A DNA stretch of 64,000 nt, from assembly GCA_011109175.1 (NCBI GenBank), contig RDEW01000029.1, forward strand, positions 755,472-819,471, given 5' to 3'. This document shows positions 34,145 through 45,415 of the stretch, one piece after another; the first letter of the stretch is position 1; each line of letters begins with the position of its first letter. Source of the DNA: Dicyema japonicum. Lineage: Eukaryota > Dicyemida > Rhombozoa > Dicyemidae. The notes beneath the pieces were generated by a model. The model was not told where the DNA came from. It saw nothing but the letters and a program-made list of their open reading frames with translations, and did not search any database. Both the position numbers and the translations under genes were made by a program.

Positions 34145-37100
34145 AAAAAAACGTGTTGTCGTTGTGTTGTTGTTTTTCGCCTATTGTGATTATTTTCCTA
34201 TTTTTGACTTTCTCTTATTGACTATTTTCGCCTATTGAGACTATTATCCTATTCTTGATTTTCGCCTATTGAGATTATTCCCCTATTATTGATTTTCGCC
34301 TATTGTTGATTCAGTGGAATGTTACTCGAAAAGTCATCGTCTAATTGCTCTGCCTGCAACATGAGCAATTTGAGAAAGTTTGGAATTTCTTGTTCTGCCT
34401 GTGGAGTCTTCTTTCACCTCGGGTGTTTGAAGCTCTCTCAGGTCTCTATCCGTGCTCTTGGGTATGGCACTGCCGCTCGTGCCTTGGAATTGGTTCGGGG
34501 TTTCCTAATGGTCACGCGAGTGCATGTACCTCCGGGGAAGACCTTTCCCATTTGGATCCAGATTCGCTGCTCAAAATTATCAATGAACGCCGGTCATCGA
34601 GGAGTATCCCGGTGAAGATCCCTAAATCTGCCCGCCCCCTAGCTGCCGAAGCCTTAACTAAAGCAATCGACGATGCACTCCGCTCCGACTCTATAAACGA
34701 CTGAATACGTTTGTTTAATTTTGCTCCTTTCGCTCTTGGCTCCTCCAGAGATCGCAATCGGAAAGAGTCTCTCTTGATTGAGATGAAGAACAACATCCGC
34801 GCATTTATAGATGGAACTCACTTTACGGACCTCACGTCCTTCTGCATCCGTGCAACTGAGACTGGAGTTCAACTCGGGAAACGGAGATTCTTCGCCTAAG
34901 AAGGACCGGACGATCGAAGTTGCTTGAAGGAGGAACCCGATCCGCATTGAAGGCCCTCTCACTCTCAGATGGACCACGCAATCCAACCATTGTTACAAGA
35001 CTCTATTGGGGAAACATCCACCCTCTCCGAATGACCTACGCCTTTGCTCGCCCCATCAGAAGTGAGCCCTTTGACCACGTCGCCTGAGGATGTCATCACG
35101 GCGTTATGGAACTTTGCACCAAGTAGCTGTTGAGGTCTCGATGGCTTAAGGCCCGGCCATCTTAAAGACCTTATTTCATCGACTATTGGAGACCAAGCAA
35201 GTCGTCTTTTATACTCACTCACTTCTCTTATGAACAGGATATTATCTGGACATCTACCTGATTTGATACGCCATATCTTGTTTTCGGCTAGTCTGATTGC
35301 CGTCGACAAGAAGGGCGGTGGAATCCGCCCGATCGCGGTCGGATTCACTTTCAGAAGACTAGCAGCCAAGATTGCTTTCAGATTTTCTACGTCAATCTTG
35401 TCAAAATCCTTACTTCCCAGTCAAGTTGGAGTCGGAGTTCGTCTTGGATGTGAGGCAGCCGTTCACTCCGTCAGAAGATTCAGGAACAGCAGCATTCAAG
35501 ACTTTAAAAGGCACATTATGGTAAAACTGGACATCAAGAACGCTTTTAACAGCTTAAGAAGAGACTGCATTCTGGAGGCCTGCAAGGAAAGATGTCCGTA
35601 CATATTTGAACTGGTCAATTATTCATACGGAAAACCTTCATCACTATTGCACGGGGATTTCATAGTTCCATCGTCCTCAGGTGTTCAACAGGGCGACCCC
35701 CTCGGACCACTGCTGTTCTCCCTCGGCATTGAGAGGATCACGAAGCTCTCTAGATGCCCACTCAACATCTGGTACCTCGATGACGCTGTCTTAGGAGGTC
35801 CCCCGGAAACGGTCTTCCAGGACTTAGAAGTACTCATCCCCGCGCTGTCCGAGGTGGGTCTTCAGTTGAATATAACGAAATGTGAAATAACAAACTGTGG
35901 TCTTGCTGACGATGACTTCTCTTCAATTGTTCAAAAATTTTACTCCTTGTTTCCCGGTGGGATTTCGACCCCTGAAAATGAATTGATTTTTCTTGGATCC
36001 CCGATCACTAGTAATGCGATGAAGCATGTCCTCCTTGACAAAAAACGACTCCTATGCGATTCGCTGGAAAGATTACAGCTGCTGGACTTGCACACAGCAC
36101 TATTCCTATTGAAAAGAAGTCTCAACATCCAGAGAATCTCCTATCTACTAAGGACAGCTCCATATTATTCTCAACTGGAGCTGCTCGAGAATTTTGATTT
36201 GTCTCTCCTCAGCTCGACGGAGCAAATATTTAATGTCCGATTCGACGATGATACATGGATGCAGGCTACACTCCCAGTTAGATTCGGGGGTCTTGGAATC
36301 CGTCGAACTTTGGACGTCTCACTTCCCGCTCATTTATCATCACTCACGGCCTGCGAACCTTTGGTCAGGAGGATTCTACACTCCCCACCCGAATTCTCAA
36401 CTGACCAAGAGATAATCCACGCACGAGAAGCCTGGAATGCCACCAACCTCCCCCTGCCTCCTTCCCAAGATCGCCAGCGAAACCTGGACAACTTATTATG
36501 CTGGAAATCATTTGGACTCCTACTGGAATCTGCCAATCAGCACCGACGCGCTTGTTTGCTTTCGGGGGCTTCCCCTGAGAGCGGAGCTTGGCTAAACGCC
36601 ATCCCCAATGGAGCTTTGGGCACTTTTCTGGATGATGAATGCGTTAGAACTGGTATCTCTCTGCGGCTGGGACTAAAAGTATGTGTACCTCACCCGTGCC
36701 GATGTGGTCCTGATAGACTGCTATGGCCTGCACCCTCTCGCCTGCAGGAGGAGCGCTGGCAGATCCCCAAGGCACAAGGCTCTGAATGAAATTGTCAGGC
36801 GAGCTATGGATGCTGCTGGATACTCGGCCATTCTTGAACCGGTCGGGTTATGCAGAAGTGACGGGAAACGACCGGACGGGATGACCATATTTCCATTTGA
36901 GGCCGGGAAACCACTGGTTTGGGATGTGACATGTACAGACACGTTCGCCCAGAAAAATCTTCACGAGAGTGCTACAAGGGCCTGTTCAGCATCCGTAAAG
37001 GCGGAGAAGGCCAAACTCGTTAAATACGTCGACCTTCCCGATGATGTCAAATTTGTTCCCCTTGCTATGGAGACTTCCGGATCCTACTCCCCCTCTACAC

Positions 37101-37293
37101 TCGAGTTTTTCGGACGTCTTGGAAACCGGATCACCTCATGCACTGTAGATCTCCGTGAACGCCGCTGGCTATTTGAGCGAATTTCGCTCGCAATTTTGAG
37201 AGGGAACAGCCACGCAGTGAGGGCGGAAACTACCTGACTTCTATTGTTTAAATTTACTTGTCAATAAAGTCAAAATTTAAAAACCTAGTTAAA
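34133..37293 (+). mobile_element. Near-complete PRR element (PHD-like finger, RT, restriction-like endonuclease) with 12-bp TSD
   Basis: AACCTAGTTAAA at 34133-34144 is repeated at 37282-37293. The 3137 bp between them hold one long, damaged coding region with all domains of the family, a 5' leader of about 170 bp with repeated CCTATTGNGATTATT-like words, and a very short 3' end. The insertion sits at the junction of two tandem copies of a lectin tail exon. Related fragments of this family occur at 243, 4634, 7545, 7775, 8885, 38650, 44590, 46905, 49113, 50217 and 52700. Confidence 0.88.
34319..37237 (+). pseudogene. PRR polyprotein: PHD-like finger, reverse transcriptase, PD-(D/E)XK endonuclease
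   Basis: The N-terminus has a PHD-like C4HC3 pattern: CSAC, CSAC, HLGC, then W-H-C-x-x-C after a frameshift near 34465. The conserved linker IPVKIPKSARPLAAEAL follows, and then a TGA at about 34702 where other copies have Trp (DWIRLF). The RT lies in frame 35230-36789: FDKK/VDKKGGGIRPIAVG, VKLDIKNAFNSLRRD (first Asp), SSGVQQGDPLGPLLFSLG, WYLDDAVLGG (Y-x-D-D box present) and LNITKCEI. Frame 36683-37237, after a -1/+1 shift near 36700, gives CRCG, GLHPLACRRSAGRSPRH, RPDGMT, LVWDVTCTDT, KLVKYVD and FVPLAMETSG. These are the zinc-binding motif and the catalytic P-D...D...K of restriction-like endonucleases from R2-type elements. At least three lesions inactivate it, but the RT domain itself is open. 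Confidence 0.88.
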
Positions 37294-37461
37294 CAAGTTT
37301 ACATTCTTAAATATAAGTGACCTGTTTTTGAAAACCAGAATTAAGCCATAAAACAAAAAAGATTCACTATTTAACTATTTTTTTCTGCTTTTGATTGATT
37401 CCTCCATGAAGTGTAGCTGTTTTTTCATTTTTGTGAAAATATCGTTTTTTTCTGAATTTTT

Positions 37462-38507
37462 TTATATAAAAAACCTCAAAATGGAAGGACAAAATAAAAC
37501 TCCACAAAGAAACCCTAATAAAATTCCTGAAAATTAAATAATTTAAAGTAACCAATATAATTTAATAGACCTTTAGAGCATTCTGACTCGACTGAATGTG
37601 CAGATTCTGATCCACTTAGTTTAGAAATATTTGAAGGTTTATTTGTTGTTGAAATCATTTGTATCGATTCTTCCATAACTATAGATTTTAAGGTGGTACT
37701 AGTTGGGGTTTCTTCAGTTGCTTGGTTAGTAGTTGCAGAAATTGGGGTCGGACTATAAGCGGTTGTTTCTGTCGTTCTTTTAGTAGTTTCAGAAGTTGAG
37801 ATCTGACTATTAGCGGTTGTTTCTGTCGTTCTTTTAGTAACTTCAGAAGTTGAGATCGGATCACTAGCAGTTGTTTCTGTCGTTCTTTTAGTAGTTTCAG
37901 AAGTTGAGGTCGGATCATCAGCGTTTGTTTCTGTCGTTCTTTTAGTAGCTTCAGAATTGGAGGTATGACTATTACTGATCATTCCGACTGGCTTTTTAGT
38001 AAATGTAATGGTTGTTTGTGGTAGAGCATCTGTTTATTAAAGCATAAACTTACTTGTTTGACATGCGAATCCTTGAAAATATTGAGAATTATAACAATTA
38101 CAACGTTTCCATCGCCAAGCAAAATATTTTGATAGACAAATACAGTTTTCAAAAGTAGAATAAGGATCGGGAACAAAGTCTGTATAATTCAAAGGTTTTC
38201 CTTGAAAGTAAAAAACTTATCTACCATTAAACATCCAGACCGAATTTTCATAATATCCAGCTATGTAGATACGAGTATTATCATCAAAATGCCTTGTATT
38301 TAAATATGCACTAATATTCGTTGAAGTTTCATCTGATTCAATTAATGCCTAAAATATCAATGAAGATTACAATTTCCGCTCTCATTTGGCTGCATAACTT
38401 TTTAGCATCGAAATAACTTATTTGTTGAATAACAAAATAATAGCAGAATAGGTTATGCTCAAACACATTATTTCCATATGTATTCTTAACAGGACATTCA
38501 CAAAAAA
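37462..38507 (-). CDS. C-type lectin-like / mucin-like membrane protein, 5' end incomplete
   Basis: Probable cell-surface glycoprotein binding a carbohydrate or protein ligand. Exons on the minus strand: 38507-38371, 38348-38225, 38200-38054, 38029-37571 and 37526-37462. Introns are 22, 24, 24 and 44 nt, all GT...AG and in frame. The first three exons encode a C-type lectin-like domain: CPVKNTYGNNVFEHNLFCYY, FDAKKLC, AEIALIES, IYIAGYYENSVWMFNGKPLN, ENCICLS, and CNCYNSQYFQGFACQT with the closing cysteines. Exon 4 is a Thr/Ser-rich stalk of about four 19-20-residue repeats (KRTTETTA...STSETT), a likely O-glycosylated mucin region. Exon 5 encodes a hydrophobic segment (GILLGFLCGVLF) suitable as a membrane anchor. 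If the last intron is not spliced, the frame ends at 37515 without the anchor. The signal-peptide exon is not identified; it should lie above 38547, where the duplicated PRR block begins. Confidence 0.72.
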
Positions 38508-40795
38508 CTAAAAAATATCAAAATAAAATAATCAGAAATGATTAAAACAAAAAGGTTATACATAATTGGGTCAAACATTTAGGTATTATTTATTTTATGA
38601 AAATTATTCATTATTTTTATTTTTAATTACAATTTTATTAAAAAATTACGTGTCTGTTGGCGGTTGTTGTTGCGCTCATCGTTCCCACTTCGAGGAAAAA
38701 AGTACCAGCCAGGTCAACTGATATTTGTTCGTCTTGTCGGCTTGTCAGAACTCAGAAGCGTGGGATTTCCTGCTCTGCTTGTGAAGATTTTTTTTACCTC
38801 GGTTGTATCAAGTTATCCCAAGCCTCAACGAGCGTGCTTGGAGTATTGCACTGCCAGTCATACCTTGGCCTAAGCAGGGAGGTTTCCCCTGCCCGCGCCA
38901 ATGTTAACTCTCCCGTTAATTGCCAATCAACCACTGACTCTGAAATGTTGATACGCCTCATCTCTGAGTTACTTTCTTCCCGGACTATCCCTGTGAGGAT
39001 TCCCAACGGCCGTACTACCTGTCGCTGCGGAGGCTCTTTCCAAAACGACCGAAGACGCCATCTGGACTAACGCAGTACTTGATTGGATACGCTTATTTAG
39101 TTTTGCGCCTTACGCTTGATCGAGATGGTCACGGAAGGTAGTCTCTCGCTACTACCATGAGGACCAACATTCGTTCTTTTTTGGGAGGTATCCATATCCC
39201 CAGTTGTCCTATGGCTTTTAATCATACGAGGGAAATATGTGATCAAGACGAGAGAGTCGAAGTGCTAAGTCTCAAGAGAACTGTTCGGTCGAAGTTAATC
39301 AAAAGTAGCACCCGAATAGCCATCAGATCACCTTCCTCAAGTGGAACGCGAAAACCGATTCCCGACGCATACAATAGTTTACTGACCAAACATCCTCTGC
39401 CACCCCAAAACCTACGCCCAGTGGCTCCCCCATCCGGAGTTAGTCCCTAATTGCATCAAACGATGAAGTTCTCCTCGCAATACGTAATTTTGCCCGTAGT
39501 AGCAGTGGTGGGCTCGACGGAATGAGACCTGGCTACCTGAAGGATATACCTCTTTGTCCATAAGAGACCAGGAACTTAGTCATATAAATTAAATTACTTC
39601 ACTTATGCACTGGATGATGTCTGGAGTTCTTCCCGAAGTTATCCACCATGTCATGTTCTCCGCCAATTTGATAGTCTTTGATAAGAAGGAGGCGGAGTAC
39701 GACCAGTTGAGGTCGGGTTTGTCTTCAGATGACTGGCTGCCAAAATTGCCTCCAGACATTCTATTCCACTCGTCACAAAATTCTTGAACCCCCCTCAAGT
39801 AGGTGTCGGTATTCGCTTGGGAAGCGAGATGTGAAACCATTCAGTGAGGACACTCATAAACCACAGTATAAAAGATTTCCGGGTACATGGTCATATCGCC
39901 GCGCATTTCAAGGAGAAGAAGTGTCTCAAGTGCAGAGGGGAACACGACCTTGTGTGTGAATTTTCTCCAGATGTGAAGACAAATTGTATTAATTGTGGAG
40001 GACCAGGGCATAATACCCGATACAGAGGATGTCCTGCTATGAAGGAGGCAACCAGGAAAATGATCCCTATAAATACAGAGTCAAGAAAGGAAGCAGTCAA
40101 GTCAACACAGAAGATGAAGAGGACCAATAAATCACATATTCAGGATGGGCCGGTGGAGCGGAGTGCTACACGGGAACTTAAGCAGAGCAAGGCAGAAGTT
40201 TCCGAGACGGTATCTCGGGAGTTAAGTGAAATAATCGTACATCTGGACAAGCTATGTACACTGCTGAAAGTGGATTTACGTAATTTGGTGGACCTGGCTG
40301 TGGAAAGCGAAAACTATGAAAAATTATTTAAAAATAGTGCTGGTGAATGCCAGCTCCTTGGTGAAAAGGCATGATGAACTAGCGCTACTTGCGAAGAATG
40401 TCAAGGTTGATGTCTTGGTAGTCAACGAGACGAAAATTAAACACGGAAGATATCATAGTATGGAGGAATATGACTCGGTGGACATCTCGTTAAAGGATAA
40501 AACAGTGGTTGGGAATTCGATCTTTTTCCTTAAAAATTGCAAACACGATACGATTCTATTTTATTGGCCGCCGATTCGGAATTCGTGTTCGTCGATGTAT
40601 AATGTGGAGGGACATAGATAAGTGTGGGAGGATTATACTCTAAGGACTTGGCCCGATCTTCTGCGAAAATTGTTGAGTTCTTCGAAAGAACCCCGATGTC
40701 GATCTTGGTAGGAGACCTGAATGCTAATATTACGAGTTATTGATGTTGCAAAACAACGGGGATGGGCGACTCCTAGCAGATCTGGAGCAAAAGTT
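38408..40795. repeat. Right copy of the 2 kb duplication (partner 1-2115)
   Basis: Same content and order as the left end of the window: lectin exon on the minus strand, PRR fragment, LINE B. It keeps about 278 bp encoding CCHC knuckles that the left copy has lost. Beyond 40795 it continues with LINE B reverse transcriptase, where the left copy continues with endonuclease. Confidence 0.9.
38650..39840 (+). mobile_element. PRR element 5' fragment, decayed
   Basis: Counterpart of 243-1440: PHD-like finger in frame 38657-39070 (CSSC, CSAC), linker IPVRIPNG with a frameshift, the pre-RT piece 39157-39450, and the first RT block at 39605-39720 (LPEVIHHVMFSANLIVFDKK). The match ends near 39840, where LINE B gag sequence begins. 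Confidence 0.8.
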
Positions 40796-42330
40796 AACTG
40801 GAAAAGCCCATGTTTCTGGAAAATGTACAGAAGGCTTACTAATGGAAATTTAAAGGCGAAGAGTATTGTGCTGGCCGATCATGAGAGAAGAACAATTTCT
40901 TTGGAAAGACTACCTTCGGTGTTCAGGAAGCAGCTCGAGATATACAAGGAGTTGATCCTCTTAGTATTATACTTGAGTAGTTTTCAGAGGAGATATCTAA
41001 TTCTATGGATTACTCTATGGACGAGCTGAAAATTCTGGAAGAGGACATCACTCTGGCAGAAGTCAGAACTGCTATACGCGAGTGCAAGAACAAGGCTCCT
41101 GGATTCGACAACATTCCCATGACTATGTTTAAAAAAGGGTCCGATGAACTACTATTTGTTCTAAAAAAGATGTATAACTCGAGTTTTAAGCTCGGACATG
41201 TTTTTCCGCTATGGAAGCGTTCTATTATGAAGATGATCCTCAAACCTGGAAAGTGGATAAAAAATTCTCTTAGTTATAGACCAATAAGCCATATAAGTTA
41301 TACATCAAAGATTATGGAACGAATTGTATTCAAGAGATTGAATCGGCATATGGAAGGAAGTAACTTTCTACGACCTTACCAATTGGGTTTTCGTCCGGGA
41401 AGATCGTGCGGAAATTGTATATTCTCGCTAAATTACGAAATTACAATTGCATTTAAGAAGAAAAGTCATTTAAGCCTTGATTGCCTTGACATCTCGAAGG
41501 CGTTCGACAGTGTATGGAAGCCTTAATTTGTCAACTTGTACAATCAAAGATATCCAAACAAATGTTCCTATGATTGAAAGACTATTTGACTGGAAGGATA
41601 TTTTATGTGGTAGTCGGTGGAAGATATTCTGATGGTACATCGTTTAAGAAGGGAGTACCGCAGGGATCTATTTAATCTCCCCTTTTATTCAACGTATTTA
41701 TGGAAGATTTTCAGTCATCGCTAACGTCAGGACCAAGCTGATGATATACGCTGATAACATTTTAATCTTGGATTCGTCTTTGAGGGCATACCTTTCAGAG
41801 CGCCGTCTAGGAGCTTATGTTAACAATGTCCAGGATTGGTATGATCGGAGAGCCTTGAGATTCTCTACGGAAAATACCAGTTATTTACGGACAAGCAGGC
41901 TGAGTAAGCATCACGACGTGCCTTACACTCTTCACATAGCGAAAGTTTCGTCTCTGAAATACCTTGGAATTGTAATTGATGGGAAAGAATCATATCTGAA
42001 GGAAATCGAAGAGCCGAGAAAGAAGGCTGTGCAAGCATTGTTCTGTATTAGAAGTCTAAAGTTGGATGGTGATACCTTGCTTTTTGTTTTTCGTAATGTG
42101 ATTTTTCCAAGACTTATCTGTGGAAGCGAGGGATGGTTTTACAGCCCCTAGAGAAAGAGGATCCTCGCTAGACTTGAGAAAACAAGGCGATCAAACTATC
42201 ACTTGGAAAAAAATTATACGAAAGTCTGGCGAAGAGAACAAACTTGTCAGGCCAGTCAGTGAAGTTATTGAAATCAAGATGTGTAACTTCCGAGACCAGC
42301 AGAATGGTTATTTGTAAGGCTGTAATAGTG
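39841..42330 (+). mobile_element. LINE B copy: CCHC gag, APE endonuclease, reverse transcriptase, inactivated
   Basis: Frame 39844-40374 holds two zinc knuckles: CLKCRGEHDLVCEF and CINCGGPGHNTRYRGCP. An overlapping frame at 40316-40621 is the start of an APE endonuclease (VDVLVVNETKIKHG). Its C-terminus is deleted, and the RT begins at about 41005: ECKNKAPGFDNIPMTMFKKG, LGFRPGRSCGNCIF, LDCLDISKAFDSVWKP, GVPQGSI with a stop, and YADNILILD, where the catalytic YADD has become YADN. It ends near 42320 after a C-terminal region (FRNVIFPRLICGSEGW). The arrangement is Jockey/CR1/I-like. Confidence 0.85.
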
Positions 42331-42589
42331 GGACATTTTAAGAACAAAATAGTACAATTAAGATAATTTAAGACAAAAATAAGACAATTTTGCTATTTTT
42401 TAAATTATTTTGTATTTTTGACGTTCAACTATAACAAAATATAAAAAATTCTTAATCTGGGTTTTAAATTATTCTCAAAAATAACTAATCTAAGAATTAT
42501 TTTAGGACAATATATATGGAAATTAACAAAAACTATAATCTTACTTTCATCGATAATTAAATTGAATTGTGTGTTTCTCATTTGTTACA

Positions 42590-43243
42590 CGATTTTACGT
42601 ATACAGTGTGCATATCCGGAAATAGATGGCTTAATTGCAAGCATTAAAGCTGCTACAGTAAAAAACCGAAAACGTCGTAATTTGTTCAAGGATGTTGGAT
42701 ACCAACCTGATGTGGTAGTTACTAGGTATACTTTTGCTTAATTCATGCAGATGGGGAAGTTGGTTTTAAGCAGTGAAATATTATTTCATGAATTTTTAAA
42801 TAATTTTTGAAATTGTTAACGCATTTTATTCATATTGATTTTTAGTATCAAATGCTAAACATCATGTCAACATTATTAAGTTTAAATTAACGGAAATCAT
42901 ATTAAATTATTCGCAAATAGTAGATCTTCTTAAACTTTCAGAGTGTTCTGACTACTCAATCAATCGGGTATATTATGATATACAAGGACTACATTTTGAT
43001 AATGACATGGCAAATATCAAAAATTATATAAATAAAAGAATGGAGGCAAATGGATTTAAACCTATTATTGAAATGACTGAACCAAAAATTAGCCAACAAG
43101 ATTATTTTTCTCTTACACGCTGTCAGACATCCTCTGCATCTATTGAAAGAGCTATTAAAATGCTAAAAAATATTTAAAAAAGGATATAAACTTCCATCCA
43201 GACAATATCAAGCATAACCTTTTATTATATTACAATAAAATTT
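42590..43243 (+). pseudogene. hAT-type transposase pseudogene (hAT2), C-terminal half
   Basis: The plus strand reads IDGLIASIKAATVKNRKRRN, then LFKDVGYQPDVVVTR. A 25-nt GT...AG segment (GTATACTT to TGCAG, about 42725-42749) then joins to WGSW, the Trp-rich motif expected after VVTR, followed by a stop and AVKYYF in the same frame. After a gap, SSASIERAIKMLKNI and, one frame over, INFHPDNIKHNLLLYYNKI match the C-terminal dimerisation region of hAT transposases. At least one stop and one frameshift are present. The apparent mini-intron suggests a once-spliced, perhaps gene-like copy. Confidence 0.65.
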
Positions 43244-43265
43244 AAATGTTATATTTTATTATTTT

Positions 43266-43545
43266 AAGTTATAGATTTTACAATTTTAAATGCTAGATTT
43301 TATCATTTTAAGTGCTAATTTTTATAATTATAATTGCTAGATTTTGTGATCTTTTAGCGCTAAAAAATTTTTTTTAACTGCTAGAAACAACTTGCCCTAG
43401 TTATTAAGTTATAGATTTTACAATTTTAAATGCTAGATTTTATCATTTTAAGTGCTAATTTTAATAATTATAATTGCTAGATTTTGTGATCTTTTAGGGC
43501 TAAAAAATTTTTTTTAACTGCTAGAAACAACTTGCCCTAGTTATT
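43266..43545. repeat. Tandem duplication of a 140-bp AT-rich unit
   Basis: AAGTTATAGATTTTACAATT begins at 43266 and again at 43406. The two units differ by only a few bases. The unit itself contains shorter internal repeats (TGCTAGATTTT, GTGCTAATTTT). Noncoding. Confidence 0.92.
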
Positions 43546-44040
43546 ACGATTCCTTAAAAATATACTTTTTAAGCATTTTAACGCGACTCATGTGGACGAT
43601 CTCGGTATGTCCCTCATTTGATTGAAGTGTCATTCGCTTGTTAGACAATATTTCTAAGACTTTCACTTTTTTAAATTTTCCGAAAGAATTGATTGACATG
43701 ATGGATCACGTGACAGATTCATGTCTGAAATAAGACCTACATACAATAAAACGGCTTCAAACACTTAATTTAATTGTTCTGTTTTTTAAATTGATTTTTT
43801 AAATTTCAAGGCTTTTTAAAGTAGAATCTTTAAGGTTTTCAATTAGACTATTAAATTTTCCGTCAATTTGGTTATAGGTACTATATATGTAGTCATCCGT
43901 AGTGCTTGCCGTAAGATCATAAAATTTTTCAATCAAACTATCAAATTCTACAAGAAACGACCCAACAAAACCNTGAGCAAGACTCGAACCGGACGTTGAA
44001 GATATTTTCGCTGTCGTACGGAAGAATACGTTAATCTGTG
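43546..44040. other. No recognisable gene; contains an N at 43973
   Basis: Sequence before a LINE D fragment. The single N at 43973 probably marks a join in the assembly. Confidence 0.4.
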
Positions 44041-44590
44041 CGAGTTGATCACACTGGGTGAAATAGGGAGAAGTCCTAGAATTTACTTTAACTTCGTTCT
44101 CGGTGTATCCGGGGTTAATAAATTAATAAATAAATCTAACACAGAGTTCCTTGTGAGAGTTAGAAAAACCTACTCAAGAAAATTCGAAACAAACGCAGGC
44201 ACTCCTCAAGGAGACTCCATATCTCCGCACTTTTCACAATATACTATGAGGGAACTGAGACATTATACCAAGGAAAAATAGAAGAAGTAATTTAATATGA
44301 TGATGTTGACCTAATCTCTGAAGACTAAGAACTCCTAGAACATGCACTAGAAAAAACACCAAATATACTTGGGAAAAGGTTTCTCACTGTAAACAGGGAA
44401 AAACAGAACGGATAGAACAACGATCTGAAAGGCGTAAAGAAAACATCGACATCTGAAGACGACCTGGACACACTGAGGGATCTGGCTAAGAACAGAAAAG
44501 CCTGGAAAAAGCTAACTCTTTTTCTTATATTTTTTGCTGCACATGCGGAGCATAAATATTATGGATCTCGTTAAAGTATAATAATAATAA
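44041..44590 (+). mobile_element. LINE D fragment with 3' end
   Basis: Frame 44045-44281 has FETNAGTPQGDSISPHFSQY, the RT block with TPQGD. A changed YDDVDLIS follows near 44300 (from YADDVDFIS), then EDDLDTLRDLAKNRKAWKKL at the C-terminus. The 3' end contains CACATGCGGAGCATAAATAT, TATGGATCTCGTTAAAG and TAATAATAATAAG. This tail is what SINE2 shares. Confidence 0.82.
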
Positions 44591-45190
44591 GGGGGAAGAG
44601 CGGCTGTCGACATTAAGGAGTAAGCGTTTCCTCGGACAACTGAAATCCCAATTCGTTCCCTCAGCCAGACAGCTCTCTGCGTCTTTCTAACGATAAGCCA
44701 ATTTCCTCCAGATTTCCTTCAGGAAAGAGGCTGTAAAACGAAAGCGATCTCCAATTTCATTATATTTTTTAATCTCGATTTTCTTAGCCAGATCAGCTGC
44801 CGATGCAGCAGATGGATAACTGAGCATCATCGACTTCTAGAAAAATCCATACAGGTGTATTCCCGTACTAGCGAGTTTCCCTCAGTCAACAGAAAGATTA
44901 TTAGCCAATCAGGTTTTTCCCCCGTCTCCGCGGTCTAATCCCAGCACTACCTGGAAGCCTGCAGCTTCAAGAACACGCATGACAATGTTGTTCATAGCAG
45001 CGTGGCTGGGTGCTCTTCCCCCACTCCGTTCGCACGTAAGCGGATGCAGCCCTTTGGTATCAACAATCGCTCCACAACGACATTGGTGTTCGACGCATAC
45101 ATCAGCTCCCAGGGGCTGTGCAATATCCAATCCGTATACAGTTCTTGTAAAAATGGGTCCCCAAGGAGGAACACGGAAGTGCATCGATTG
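44591..45190 (-). mobile_element. PRR element fragment: zinc motif and restriction-like endonuclease
   Basis: Read on the minus strand from 45184, CRCGAIVDTKGLHPLTCERS, GGRAPSHAAMNNIV and DRGDGGKT match the zinc motif and the start of the endonuclease at 36700-36880. A frameshifted continuation near 44800 gives ASAADLAKKIEIKKYNEIGD, the region of the catalytic Lys. It has several lesions. A tandem duplication begins at its 5' side. Confidence 0.75.
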
Positions 45191-45415
45191 TGGAAGAGAA
45201 CATCTTAGCCGACGAACATTCTTTTGTCTGGGACAGGGATAGGAAAGAGGGTTTATGTCTCTTTACAAAAGTGAAGGAATCCAGTTCAAAGGAGGAACAC
45301 GGAAGTGCATCGATTGTGGAAGAGAACATCTTAGCCGACGAACATTCTTTTGTCTGGGACAGGGATAGGAAAGAGGGTTTATGTCTCTTTACAAAAGTGA
45401 AGGAATCCAGTTCAA
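45164..45415. repeat. Two identical 126-bp tandem units
   Basis: The sequence starting AGGAGGAACACGGAAGTGCA at 45164 is repeated at 45290 with no difference that I can see. It extends from the edge of a PRR fragment (minus-strand WGPIF) into downstream sequence. Identity implies a recent duplication. Confidence 0.93.

Noticed and set aside
35230-36789. Bacterial retron, group II intron or diversity-generating RT
   Set aside because: The RT is followed by a zinc motif and a restriction-like endonuclease, has a PHD-like finger before it, and shows target-site duplication, all features of eukaryotic non-LTR elements.
37688-37918. Minus-strand Lys/Leu-rich repeat frame
   Set aside because: An out-of-frame reading of the Thr/Ser stalk repeats of the lectin gene. 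The Thr/Ser frame joins to the lectin exons and is the one kept.
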